From Branchiostoma floridae (Eukaryota; Chordata; Leptocardii; Amphioxiformes; Branchiostomatidae): a stretch of DNA of 64,000 bases. Position numbers and translations under genes: made by a program. Shown here piece by piece: positions 38,205 to 49,900 of the stretch. Under the pieces are notes generated by a model. That model did not search any database. It saw only the letters and a program-made list of their open reading frames with translations, and was not told the DNA's origin. Numbering within the stretch: position 1 is the stretch's first letter; every line of letters starts with the position of its first letter. The stretch lies in NCBI RefSeq assembly GCF_000003815.2, contig NC_049988.1, positions 14,516,803 through 14,580,802 on the forward strand, read 5' to 3'.

Positions 38205-38417
38205 CCATCTATATGACCCTTGGGCCACAAAGTTGTGCAATCTCTACAGCAGGGATAGTTCACAGCAGACACTAGTAATGGTGTGTGTTGAACTACCATA
38301 CCCTAACTGCTGAGTGCTAAGCAGAGAAAGCAGTATGTTTCCTTCTTAAACACTTTGGTATCACAACGACCCAAATGCAAATCAAGTAGCTCTACCCACT
38401 AGGCCATTGCGCCAGTT
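38205..38417 (-). mobile_element. tRNA-derived SINE, copy 2
   Basis: Read on the minus strand it begins TGGCGCAATGGCCTAGTGGG (A-box-like) and continues into CTCTGCTTAGCACTCAGCAG, AACACACACCATTACTAGTG and CACAACTTTGTGGCCCAAGG. This is the same body in the same order as the copy at 28505-28785. Its B-box region is more decayed. Confidence 0.75.
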
Positions 38418-41215
38418 GATACATGTCTATGGATGTATGTTAAAACTGATCGTATATCAAAACCTGAATCAGGGTCACCCAACCTAATCCGAGATCACAG
38501 GAGATAAATTATACATACTGATTACAATGGACTCTTGCTTCCATCTCCATGGTAACGGTTAATCCCCTGGTTTGAGTGACAGGTCAGATTGATTCTGCTG
38601 GATTTGATATAATCCTGTACATAAGACTACAAACTAATATGTTTGTCCAGGGAATATCTTTTAGCTGGCATTATATATATGTATACTGCTAGCTAGGAAC
38701 ATTGTTTGCTTACATGGTATGCATAGTATACATGTATAAAGGCAGCTTACAACTAGTAATTGATTAATTGAAATAATTTTGTTATTCTTTAATCTGTATG
38801 CTTATTTCTGTATGATATTCCTTTTAGACCCCACTGAGCATAATACTGTATTTTTTTATTAGAGCTTTTATAGAGTGTAATGAGATTTTGTAAAGAAATA
38901 AGACAAGAAAAATGTGAGGTATAACCATTTTACCCAATTATGCAACTGTCTTTAGTTTAAAGATGTTGAGATGACAAAAGATACACGTCTTTTTTTAATG
39001 AGGCACTGAACTACAATGTATGCTGACTGTGGCAGCACCTCTACTACCTAAGTGAGAAACATCGAGCTTCAGCATCTTGCTTTGTGTTTTGTTTTCCTAT
39101 TGCCAGGAAACAAAGTATCTAGATGGCAGGGCCTGTATGCTGATTAATTTGATTTGATATGACAGTGGATCCAGACGATACAGCCGTGGGTGGTCACGTG
39201 ACTACAATTGATCAGGCCATTCTCCCCATGTGCACAAGGTCATGCCATAAATCATTTATTGTCTGGTCATGTGATACTGGGATCAAACTATATATCTCTC
39301 ACACAGTGTAAGAGGTTATATTCCTGTCTGAAGTACAAAGCATACTTAGAATTGTGGGTAATCATTTTATCTTCTGTGATGCAAAGGCAAAGATTTTTAT
39401 CTCTTTACCATTTATTCTATGAATCACCATGAACAGCCTGCCACAAAGGTGGGATCATATTCTGATGGTTCAGCAATCAAGTCATTTTGTGTTACTGATA
39501 TAACTCCGTTATGTACTCACCACCAATGCTTTTCCTACATACTGATTAAACTGGTTGTTCATTCAAGCCAACATTTCAAGTACAGTCAAATCTGTGCTAC
39601 ATGTAGAGACCAGCTCTGCATAAGGGCCACCTTGTCATTGTGGGCCCAGCTTTAGATGTCTTTCCCACATTGGCTCAAGCATTAAGAATCCTGCCTATAC
39701 ATTTTGTAATGTCCACCTGTCCACTGCCGTAACGCTACTGAATAACACCATGTCCTTATGACGGCCCCAGACTAAATCAGTTCCGACAGGCAGTAAATGT
39801 TCTAAATAGTCCCTCGATCTCTTATCATATAAAACGCTATTAGTAGCATCTGATAACGTAAGCATGGCACTTCGGTGATATTTCATATCAGATAAGGGGA
39901 CGAAGTCCTTAATGTCTAGGTCAACACACAGGTCTCTTAGATGAGAAGAAGAAAAATTATTCAAAAACAATTCAGTCTATACAACTGGATAAAAAACGGA
40001 CAATTACTTTCGGACGTCTTGAGTGACATCCATCACTCTTCTTCAGCTCTACTGGAATGAACTGGCAGGACAATTCAATACATCTAACTCGAAGAACTGG
40101 TTGAACACGTCAAAGTCAATAACTGACGGGATCGTATGCAAGAAGTTCACCTTCTAAGATCAACATACTGTAGTTACAGCCAGTATCAATCAATATCCTA
40201 TATTAGTATTCTAGTAGTGACATTTTGACTGATTCAACAGAAACTCCCAGCTTCCAAGTGAAATTGCACTCAAGGATTGCACATCTGTATAGCGTGGACA
40301 TAACAGAGAAACTTCCCATGCGAAAGGTCAGATATTAAGAATTCAGAAAGAACGTCGTGTTGAAAGAAGATATTTATTTGAACATTTGCCTTTTGCCAAT
40401 GGACTGCTGTCAATTCGAATTACTCAAGTCACTTAGCTAGTTTGTTATCAAATTTGGCAGTTAATCATTCAAAATGACAGTCAAGTTTCTACAGGCATTG
40501 CAAAAAAATCACTTAGTCCGTTATCAAACTCAAATGACAGTCAAATTGCAAATGGCATTGCAAAAAATAATAAAATCACCGTTATCAAATTTGACAGTTA
40601 ATCATTTAAAATAACCGGCATGTCTCTATAGACGTGTGGTTGTTTTTGCAAAACATCGTAAAAGGGTCAAAAGTTTAGGTAATTATTCACCACATCTGGT
40701 CACGCACATGTTACCTGTCTTCTTACGTGACAGGAGAGTTCAACGGAAGGGCGGCTGGACTTCCGCATTGTTGTTGTGCATCGTTACTTTGGTTCCGGGA
40801 ATGTTACGGGAATTAGAAACCTCGTGGGAGACACGAGCTGCCGGTGAAACATTCTTTCAGTAAAATATTCATAAACCTCCAGACTTTACAATCTGAGTGT
40901 AGCAGGAAATGTCTCGAGGGATAGATAAATCCCATAAAGTCCGTTTCTGCAGTCGATTGCTTTTGACCTTGATGCACAATTTTGGCACTACTGTAGCAAT
41001 CAAAACATAAATCATACTGTTACAATGTTATGGAAAAGTAGCAAGAACGAGCCATTTTTTAACGATAAATTTTAATGTGTCAGTATTTGCCAGCGCTTAG
41101 TAGTCAATTGCAACGGCTATCATCCTATCATCAATCATCATTATATTGGTATCATAGGTACCTAAATTGTTTGGTTTAAGTTTCAAATATGGAGAACGGT
41201 CTAGCCACGACACCT

Positions 41216-41480
41216 CCATAGCATACGCTACGAAATTGTACAGTAAATGTTGAGCTAGGTGCCTGATATGTCCCACATACAATCCACGCTAAGGTGGCTT
41301 GGCCATACTTGAAACTTGAAGTAAACCGGGCACTTAATATCTATTCGGTTTACTTCAAGTTTCTGACAGTTTAGAATCCCCCCCCCCCCCCCCCCCCATA
41401 GCACATACGCTACGGAATTGTACTATTAATTTTGAATAAGTTGCCTAATATGTCTCACACGCTATTCACGCTTCCGAGGG
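41216..41480. repeat. Direct repeat enclosing a perfect-looking hairpin
   Basis: The segments at about 41216-41300 and 41397-41480 are diverged copies (CATACGCTACG.AATTGTAC ... TGCCT.ATATGTC.CACA). Between them, 41308-41362 forms a hairpin with arms GAAACTTGAAGTAAACCG and CGGTTTACTTCAAGTTTC, followed by a 17-base poly-C run. Confidence 0.6.
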
Positions 41481-42987
41481 TGTGTCACGCCGCACTGCAC
41501 AATGTTTGGCACATATCGGCTCAGTGAACCCCAGTAACAAGCACCCGGGTATGGCTTCTTATAGCTTAATTCCACCATAGGGTTTCACGATTATCGAAGT
41601 ACAGCTACAATCACTGCTACGTACACATACTCCAAAGCCCTGCTATACCTAAGTTGCTTTAGTAATCAGCTATGCTCGTGCTTGGACGTTCAAATTTGGT
41701 CTAAATGAAAACATAAGAATAGAATATTCATCAGCCACCAATACTTCATTAGCGTTCGTTCAATATAAAAAAACAAGCTTCCATACGTTTATGTTATAAT
41801 CAAGCATTAGATAAAACATAACCATGTCTACCCCGTATCATCATTATAGGGTACTCAATGGACGAATTAACTTTTATGTATATGTCACGGAGGATAATGG
41901 CGTTGGGGGTAAGCAGACAATTTTCAGCCTTAATACGTCTACATCTAACGGGACGCCCTAGTACTAAATCTATTTTCACACTCAAATGTAGGCAAATCGT
42001 ATAACGTACCTTCGAGGCGTCCGGCTTGTGGTCACCACTGACTGTACCCCTCCAAATGTGTATCCTTCTTTGGACGTACAGTTTGGAAATAGCCGTATAG
42101 AGGGAAAACTGTTGGACCAGATACACACGTACCCACTGGCAGATATTCTGCAGGGTTTAAACGTCAACAAGGGTTTTATTTACGCTTGTCCGGAGGGAGC
42201 GATGCTGATTGGTGCATTCGCCAATACACCTGAGGCGATGAACAGCCGGGGGAGATTAAACCGTTGTTTCGCGTTACTTCACAAATTTATCTGTTTAAAT
42301 TACGTACAAGTATTTGTGTATCGAGGGTTTTGATTATGAAATTATTGAGTCTATTTGAAATTAAATTCTTGGTTTGAAATAGCATCTGATGTACAAACGT
42401 CAAAAAGTATAATATATACAGCAGAAAGGTATAATATCTACAGCAGTTGTGTGGAAGAATGCAAAAAACATGATATGTCAAAATGTTATGATCTTTTCGT
42501 TATTTCGGACCAAAAATACAGACTAACACACTGGTAGTAAGATCTTCAATACGACTAAATGTTAAATGTACGCTACATCGAAGGACGCTGTATCACTTTT
42601 TCTTTCTAAAACGAATATTCTGGATGACTAAAATGGAAGAAGAGACGTGCGTTTGACAAATTGAAAACGAAAAAATAAAAGGAATCTGTTGTGATTCATC
42701 AAAGAGGATAAGCAGGAGGCGTCTAGACGATAGAACGATATGACCTAAGCCATTGCCGTCTGCTGATCTTCCATGATACCAGCAAATGTTGTAGAGTGAA
42801 ACTTATTGTCACCAACGTCGATGTAGGTTAGACATCCAGGTAATAAGATATACCAAAACGTAGTTACTAAAGCAACTGGATATCATTTTAGAAGTATCTA
42901 GTAATCGTCACCAAATAAGTACAGTAAATAGCTTCAAACCAACACTAGGGGTTAGATGCAGCACGAATCCTGTTAAGCGGAAGGGCC

Positions 42988-43160
42988 GTATACTAGCCTC
43001 CACCAGGCCTTCCTGCGGGGTACGAGGATCGTAGAATTCGCAAAGAAAAAAATCAGTTCACGCTTAGTTTTTTGTTTCCCCTCGCGGCCGACTAACTCCT
43101 TTGGTAGCGAAAATCCCCTGGCAAATTTTTCTCCATATAATAGCCAGCTTAGTTAGCTAT
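42988..43160 (+). repeat. Dispersed repeat, copy 1
   Basis: It shares ordered blocks with the reverse strand of 52555-52715: CTCCACCAGGCCTT, ATCGTAGAATTCG, CACGCTTAG or CACGCTAAG, TGTTTCCCCTC, CCTGGCAAA and ATAATA..AGCCAGC. It is non-coding and its family is unknown. Confidence 0.7.
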
Positions 43161-43368
43161 ACAATACAGACACTGATCCGGCAGTAGGCCAGGAAGACCG
43201 GTATCAGTATGATGGGTAGACGACAACTGGGTGAGATAAGGCGCATTCTGTGTGCCCCATAAGCAACTCTGTCCTTCAACACAGGATTTTGTCGCACCAC
43301 CCGTCACATGGGCGGGGGTATCTGGGCGGATAAAGTCGATGGGAAGATTTCTGACGGATTGAATTAAT

Positions 43369-43568
43369 CTCCAAGCAGATCTTGCGGTGGTTTAAGACAG
43401 TAACATAAGCCGGGGAAGGAGTTTAGCCGGGAGAGGAGTTTTATTCCACCGCGNNNNNNNNNNNNNNNNNNNNNNNNNNNNNNNNNNNNNNNNNNNNNNN
43501 NNNNNNNNNNNNNNNNNNNNNNNNNNNNNNNNNNNNNNNNNNNNNNNNNNNNNCTGCTTGGAGATTAG
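43369..43568. repeat. Inverted-repeat element, copy 2, interrupted by the assembly gap
   Basis: The left arm TCTCCAAGCAGATCTTGCGG matches the element at 3501, and CTGCTTGGAGATTAGGA after the gap matches the outer end of its right arm. The N run falls inside the element, as expected if its palindromic arms blocked assembly. Confidence 0.65.
43454..43553. other. Assembly gap of 100 N
   Basis: Exactly 100 ambiguous bases, the conventional length for a gap of unknown size. Any open frame crossing it is meaningless. Confidence 0.98.
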
Positions 43569-43582
43569 GATAGAATGAGGGC

Positions 43583-43760
43583 GCGGTTGTGGTATCTCAC
43601 TGCACTTGCCGCACCGGTGCGGCACTGCGGGGTTTTACGTATTACGCAATATCTGAATTATGAAAAAATGGCGAAAATAACACAACAGTCCTGCAGAAAA
43701 AAACAAACCCCACAGTGCCGCACCGGTGCCCCAAGTGAAGTGAGATACCATCTTAGGAGG
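43583..43760. repeat. MITE-like element with GCACCGGTGC arms, second full copy
   Basis: The left arm GGTATCTCACTGCACTTGCC ... GCACCGGTGCGGCACTGCGG is mirrored on the right by CCGCACCGGTGCCCCAAGTG ... TGAGATACCA. The same arms occur at 24445-24677. It lies immediately after the gapped element at 43369. Confidence 0.75.
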
Positions 43761-44671
43761 GATATTTGATACCAAAAGAAGGCGAGTACTACGGATACAG
43801 TGTATGTCATGTCCTTTTAGCAGCGTTGATAGTTGCAGTAGTTTATTCAATAATAGAACGTAGCAAATCAGCATTGCAGCACAGACTAGCAAAGGTGAAT
43901 TGTCCCGCTTTTTACAGACAGTTCCAACATATAGGATCAAAACAAGGCAATACATAACCAATAGAATATATGTATAAATGGCATAAGTGGCGTTCGCTGT
44001 ACTGCTTTTTAATGTAGTTTCCTAGAATTTCTCTAGGTGTCTCTGCGGACGAGTGTTAGCCAGTGCACTTGATTTTAACAGGATAGAATAGCTGCCTACA
44101 CACATACACAGTTCAGTTGTAGGTAATAGTTTTAGAGATATTCTCACGGAAGGCACAGATCAAATAGTGCAATATAGAGTTCTTCTTGATAGAGTATTCT
44201 GAATATATTAAATTGTGCACAACACAATGACACATCACTGTTGATAACTTATGATAGAATACTTGCGACACTCTGACATTTTGTCAGAATTGTGTTTTGT
44301 TTTCTGTACATTTGCTATGCATATGTCTACATTTGTTACATTCCTTGAAATCAAAATTTTATATACAGTATGTATTTACAAATACTGAAAATATCTAGGA
44401 TCTCAGACCCAACGTTAGAAGTTAAGCGAAATTCAATAATTTTATACAATAATTTCATAAAAATATATCCTATGCATCACCTCATCTTTTTGAGAAATCT
44501 CAAAATCTTTTTACGTCATTCATTTATGAAAATATTCAGCATCTATCCATGTCCATGTCATAAGAAATTCTATGATTCCCCAGTCTTCAAATGGGTAAAT
44601 AGAAATGGAAGGAATTGGGTCCAGATTGGTCTTAATTCAAAATAATTGCATATGTACACAAATGAGAACAT

Positions 44672-44844
44672 CTACAATTCAGTATGGTTTGTTTCTGAGT
44701 ACGAAACATCCCTCCGTCTTCTCCGCCTGGCGCTTGGGAAAGTCAGCTGAAACCTGGCCTGGTCCACTGTGCTGGGGACGAACAGCGGACTGCCGACCAT
44801 CATACCGTGGTGCTGGAACAAACCACTGTCTAACAGGGAGGTTG
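44672..44844 (-). CDS. Candidate terminal exon with polybasic C-terminus
   Basis: It is preceded by a clean acceptor (ATCCCTACACAG) and is open in phase 1 for 57 codons to TAG at 44672. It encodes LLDSGLFQHHGMMVGSPLFV, then VDQARFQLTFPSARRRRRRD and a short tail ending NHTEL. It lies about 400 bases downstream of the stop of the thrombospondin gene, on the same strand. It could be an alternative last exon of that gene, joined from an in-phase internal donor in exon 45244-45471 (AAACG before GTGATT), or an exon of another gene. I recognise no domain. Confidence 0.4.
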
Positions 44845-45243
44845 CTGTGTAGGGATAAAATAGATAGTTATAGAACACATAAATTACTCTGCACAAAGCG
44901 TCTAACAGCGAAGTGTAAAGACACGGGGAAGATTATCACAAGAAGATGAAAATCAAATATTACTACACGACCGGGATGTTTAACTAGTAACAGCAAAGGC
45001 TGCTGTATAGGGATGAAGTAGATACATGGAAGGTATATCATCCATCTCTAAACCAGGACGGGGGGCGATGGAGACTTACGGGCACCTTTGATCTACTCTA
45101 CAGGCACGTGACATGGACAACGTAATGGGTCAATTATCATGAAGAAGGCCAAAAAGATTTTATTATCGCAATAAATTCTAAATATGGATATTGATTCTAC
45201 CGAGTAATGTAAGAAATATTAAAACTAGCTAATATGTTCTATT

Positions 45244-46916
45244 CTAGTCACCCTTTGAGGACAAAACGCGCTTAAAGAAGTCACAGAAATCTACATCAAG
45301 GGTAAGTTCCAAATAATCAGGATGGAAAAAGTAAAAATCACCGTTTGTTCCTTCGGTGTCCATGTTGAAGTGTGCGTTCAGGAAGCGACGAAGATACTGC
45401 CTCTCTCTGCCTGATGTCTGCAGGTCTTCTATAATCTCCTCTTCAAGAAGCTTCAAGCCATATAAACGTACCTGTGGATTTATTATTTGTGATCTATGTT
45501 ATTTTCCTAGTTTTAAAAGATTGCCTCATTAGTTATAAGTCATGACCGACAAATGAATTTCTTTTTTTAAATTTTTGTTTGACAATGAAAAGTATGAATC
45601 CTACCTCATCTAGAGTGCCATTGAAATTCTCGTCCCTGTCCCTTGCGATGTACAAGTTGGTATCGTTGTTTGACTGCAACAAAAAACACTTTAGAACGCT
45701 TGACTCATAATGATATCAAAATAGCAATATTTTCATGTAAAAAATGCCAAAATGTCAATATCAATTAATCTCTAATTTGTCTTACGCTTCATTGATCTGA
45801 CCAATGCAATCTGTTTTTGTTAGCTTCGCCAACGTTAAGAGGGTTTGTCAGATTATGAACAACGTAACTCAAGAAGTTGTTGATGGATCTTTTTGATATT
45901 CGGCAGGTTGGAAATATTGGCAAAATGAAGACAGGAGTAGCTTTTAAGTCCCCTTATGCCTCTCCGGCTCCCTGGTATTGTTAGTATTACTTCTGGTTTT
46001 GATATCTCGGCAAACTAAGAAACATGTATATATATTTTATGCAATCTTATTCTGCAAGGTCCTTACCCAATCTAACGGCAAGATGCCAGACTGTGTGGTC
46101 TCCTGTGTACCGTTAATGTACAGAGAGAGGGTGTACTGTTGTGCGTCAAACAGCATCGTCACGTGACTCCAGGTGTTTTCCTGGAATTCAGTCGAGCCCT
46201 GTATGACGTCATCACCCAGTTGGCCACCTAGATACCTGGAAGTCAGAATCAAAGATAGTCAGACTGTGGGAGTTAAATAGAACACAAAGATAAAAGTTTT
46301 GTAGCAAATGTATGTATTCTCTCTTTTTGTCTTTAGCTACTAATGGGTTTTATGTTTGCAAATTGTACAGAAGTGTAAAAGTTGCGTACCTGTCCTGTAA
46401 AAACAAGCACAGCCTGCTGTCCATGGTACAGATGATAGGCATCTTTGAGGTCGTCACCTCTCCACCCAGCCGGATCCAGGCTTCTATTGTGAAGCTGTAG
46501 AAGAAAATAAAAAATGGAAATGAATATGCAAAAACTTTTAGTTTTTTTAAAAATCTTCAGGGTGTTCCCTTTAGTTAAATCATCTGATTTCCAAGGGACC
46601 CCTCACAAAAATCAAGATACAAGAGAATCATGACAAAAGTAGGATTGAATTAATCATTAATTCACAATTATACAACATAAAGTAGTAAGCATCCTTCAGG
46701 ATCAATAAGTTATACAAAGAACTTTCAGCGTTGTTCATGGCACACTTATGCACTAATGACATGATACATACACCAATGATACTAATAAAATGAGTATATT
46801 GTAATAAAGATGAATAGCATGGATGGAAAAAGTACCTGTCATGCAGCTCCAGTGTAAGAATCGAAGGAAGCTCTACATAGTCGTCCATCCCGTCGAAGTA
46901 CAGTGCCTGGTTCTCT
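45244..46916 (-). CDS. Thrombospondin exons 32-36: C-terminal LamG-like domain
   Basis: Exons 46836-46916, 46390-46494, 46067-46235, 45605-45673 and 45244-45471 (TAG). The LamG/concanavalin-like marks are [64 protein letters not shown] and [20 protein letters not shown]. Such jelly-roll modules bind glycans or proteins. The domain follows the thrombospondin C-domain, where known vertebrate family members simply end. The last ~60 residues are charged and without known motif. A reverse-strand AATAAA near 45158-45165 could serve as a poly(A) signal. Confidence 0.88.
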
Positions 46917-49900
46917 CTGCAGTAGAATGTGATACATTTTTGTACATTGTAAAAGGCACAATTTGCCATTAATTAGCAAAGAAAATGTTTTTAGTCAGAA
47001 TTAGCGAGTCACCATGGGCGGCTGTGCATGAGGATTGTGTACTCTTCGTCAATCCTCCGTAAACAAATGCTGGGAGATTAAGATCGATTGATTGATTGAT
47101 TAAGTCATTAGCTGTATATTAAAAATTCCTTTTTCTCTAACACTCGAAGCTGCCTATGTTCTCACCTGTCTCCACAGGTGTATCGCAGGTTGGACCAGAT
47201 GACTCCTGTCTGGTTGTACTGGAACACCCCCAGCCGACCCCCCAGGATGGTGGTGTCGTACACGTTTCCGGAGTCAGTCAGGACCTCCATGTCGTTGGCA
47301 ATGGTCACCCTTTGTAGAATCACCAAACATCATGATATTATCACCAATCAATTGATGTAGACATCCAAGCTCTAACATACGAAGCTATTCGATCTGAAAG
47401 TGAGAACGTACCAGAAAACCTCTAAGGACTGTGCAAGGTACGATGAATGAACTAAACGGAACGTGTTTAGAACATCAATGTCGTTGGATATTGTCACCCT
47501 TTATAGAATAATCAATTACCGTAATCCCACCAATACATATAAAAACGTAGAAGTCCCGAGAAGTTCGAAACATCACAATCTGAAAGAAGGTACCATAAAA
47601 GTTCTAAGCATTATATAAGGGACTTGGTTTGAACTGACCAAGCTCTGACACTATAACTCTATCCTCCCCAATGATCAGGAAAATTGCACAAGGTTTTTTC
47701 AAGAGATCGTAAGCACGAAAGAGAATATACCTGATCAACCCTATAGATGGCCGATGTATCAAGTGAAACGTGTATGGAGTACGATGTTCCCAACCGCGCA
47801 TGTCCGGATCGTGCCACAGCAGATTGATTTGATCAGCAGTGTCGTGAGTATGCCACAGCGCTGTCGCTAGAGCCGTACCGGGACCCGTGCTAGAGTCTAC
47901 AATCTGGAGGAAATACAGTATTTATTTAGCGTAGTGAACTAGAGTAGAACCTTTATCAAATTCAATGACCTTTGAGAAATTTTTTCCTGACACAGCAGAT
48001 TGATTTGAATAGCGGTGTCGTGAGTATGCCACAGCGCTGTCGCTAGAGCCGTACCGGGACCCGTACTAGAGTCTACAATCTGGAGGAAATACAGTATTTA
48101 TTTAGCGTAGTGAACTAGAGTAGAACCTTTATCTAATTCAATGACCTTTGAGAAATTTTTTCCTGACACAGCAGATTGATTTGATTAGCGGTGTCGTGAG
48201 TATGCCACAGCGCTGTCGCTAGAGCCGTACCGGGACCTGTGTTATAGTCTATAAGCTGTTGGGAATATAACATGGAGTTAGCGTAGCGACAACAGAACCT
48301 TTATCAAATTAAATGACCTCCGTAAAATTTTTCGTGCCACAGCAGGTTGATTTGGTTTGCGGTGTCGTGAGTTTGCAACAGCGCAGTCGCTAGAGCCGTC
48401 CCGGGACCTGTGGTAGAATCTACAAGCTGGAGGGAACACAGCTTTGAGTTAACGAAGCGAAACTAGAACCTTTATCAAAATCAATGGTCTTTCGTAAAAC
48501 ATAGACATCATTTTGCAAAAGAAGGTAGAGAGAGATGTCTAGTTCAATGAATGACGAGACGTTAGCAGGTATATTTTGGGCACATAGCAACTGTAACATT
48601 ATTTCTTCATCTGATTTAACAAACTGTTGTGAAAATAAAGATCAATGATTTAAAGTACCAAAGGCTCACAAAATTACTTTTCTGACGGGAATTGAACATC
48701 ATCGGAATAAAGAAAAGGTTGAGAATACCTTTTTGTGACCGTAATGTGTCAACTGTAAATGTGACATTACCTTTATTTGGAGGCCCTTTATCCCACCAAT
48801 TCCAACACTACCGTCTGCGTTCTCGTTCTCATGTTTCCAGATGACGACATAGAACTTCCGGTTACTCTGATAACCGAACACGAAGCCGATAAAGTCGTTC
48901 CCAGAGTCATCACTGACGAACATGGTGCCCGTAAAGTTTACAGGTCCGAAGCTGTCCCTACCTGCGAGTAAACCAAATTGCGTTTTTAGTTTTGGTAAAC
49001 TATATAAGTAACGAAAAATGACAAATGGTATTGAATGAGTTAGATCCTTCGTGACTATTGCAACGATAACACACAACAATGTACCTGTTCAAGAATGGAT
49101 GATCATTGGTTACCGGAATAGCTATTATTCGTTTTCAACTAATTTTGAACTCGGGTTCAATCCATATTCAGTGTTTGATGAGTGATTTGTCATGGATGAT
49201 GTGTCATGTGCTGTGACGTACCTATCAAAAGGACAGGGCTGTCTGTGTCACTGAGCTGACGAATGTTTCTTCCCTGTAAAGCAACATGTTTAACCAAAGG
49301 TTTTAATCAGAGGATATTAGGATGTGAGAATCTGTAGCAGAATGGTACTTTCAAAAACCCACATGTTGATACATACATACATACATAATTATGATTCGTA
49401 CTAGATTAAATTTGTATTTGTATTCACTTATGTAGTTGTAGAAGCTCTTAAAGATAAAAGTCGCTATACTTCTTTCGTGTTAGCAAAGTACAGATATGAA
49501 AGCATGAACTTAGAGGGCCTGGAAAATGTCTTTGAGCAGAAGAGCAACGCCAATGCGACATTCCAAACAGTTGCGAAATATCATAAATAACTTACATTGT
49601 CTGTTATTTCCCAATCTGGAGCGGTCCCACCATCGAGGTTTACGGAGACGTGATTGGTGAAGCTAGTCACGTGATAGCTGGCGAGCTTCGGACATATGTC
49701 GTCAACATCCGGGACACCGTCACCGTCATAGTCGTATTCACATGCGTCACCGACATGGTTGCCTGGTGACGAAGGTCAAAAGAGTTGAGATTTTTTGGGT
49801 TTACATTGAGACAGCGTTTACATGCTGCCTCTTTCTGTAGAGGATTATGATAATGGATACGCTTATACGTAATAATATCATATTCACCATATGGTGTGTG

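Larger units (their letters stand above)
37138..44671. other. Gene-poor interval between photolyase and thrombospondin genes
   Basis: It includes the photolyase 3' UTR at the left. No convincing gene is seen. It contains a SINE (38205), degenerate ~70-base repeats near 40440-40615, a hairpin and direct repeat (41216-41480), a poly-C run (41381-41397), an unrecognised open frame (41992-42333) and the repeat cluster with the assembly gap (42988-43760). Confidence 0.5.

Noticed and set aside
43392-43625. Open frame crossing the N run
   Set aside because: It is translated through 100 ambiguous bases and has no support.
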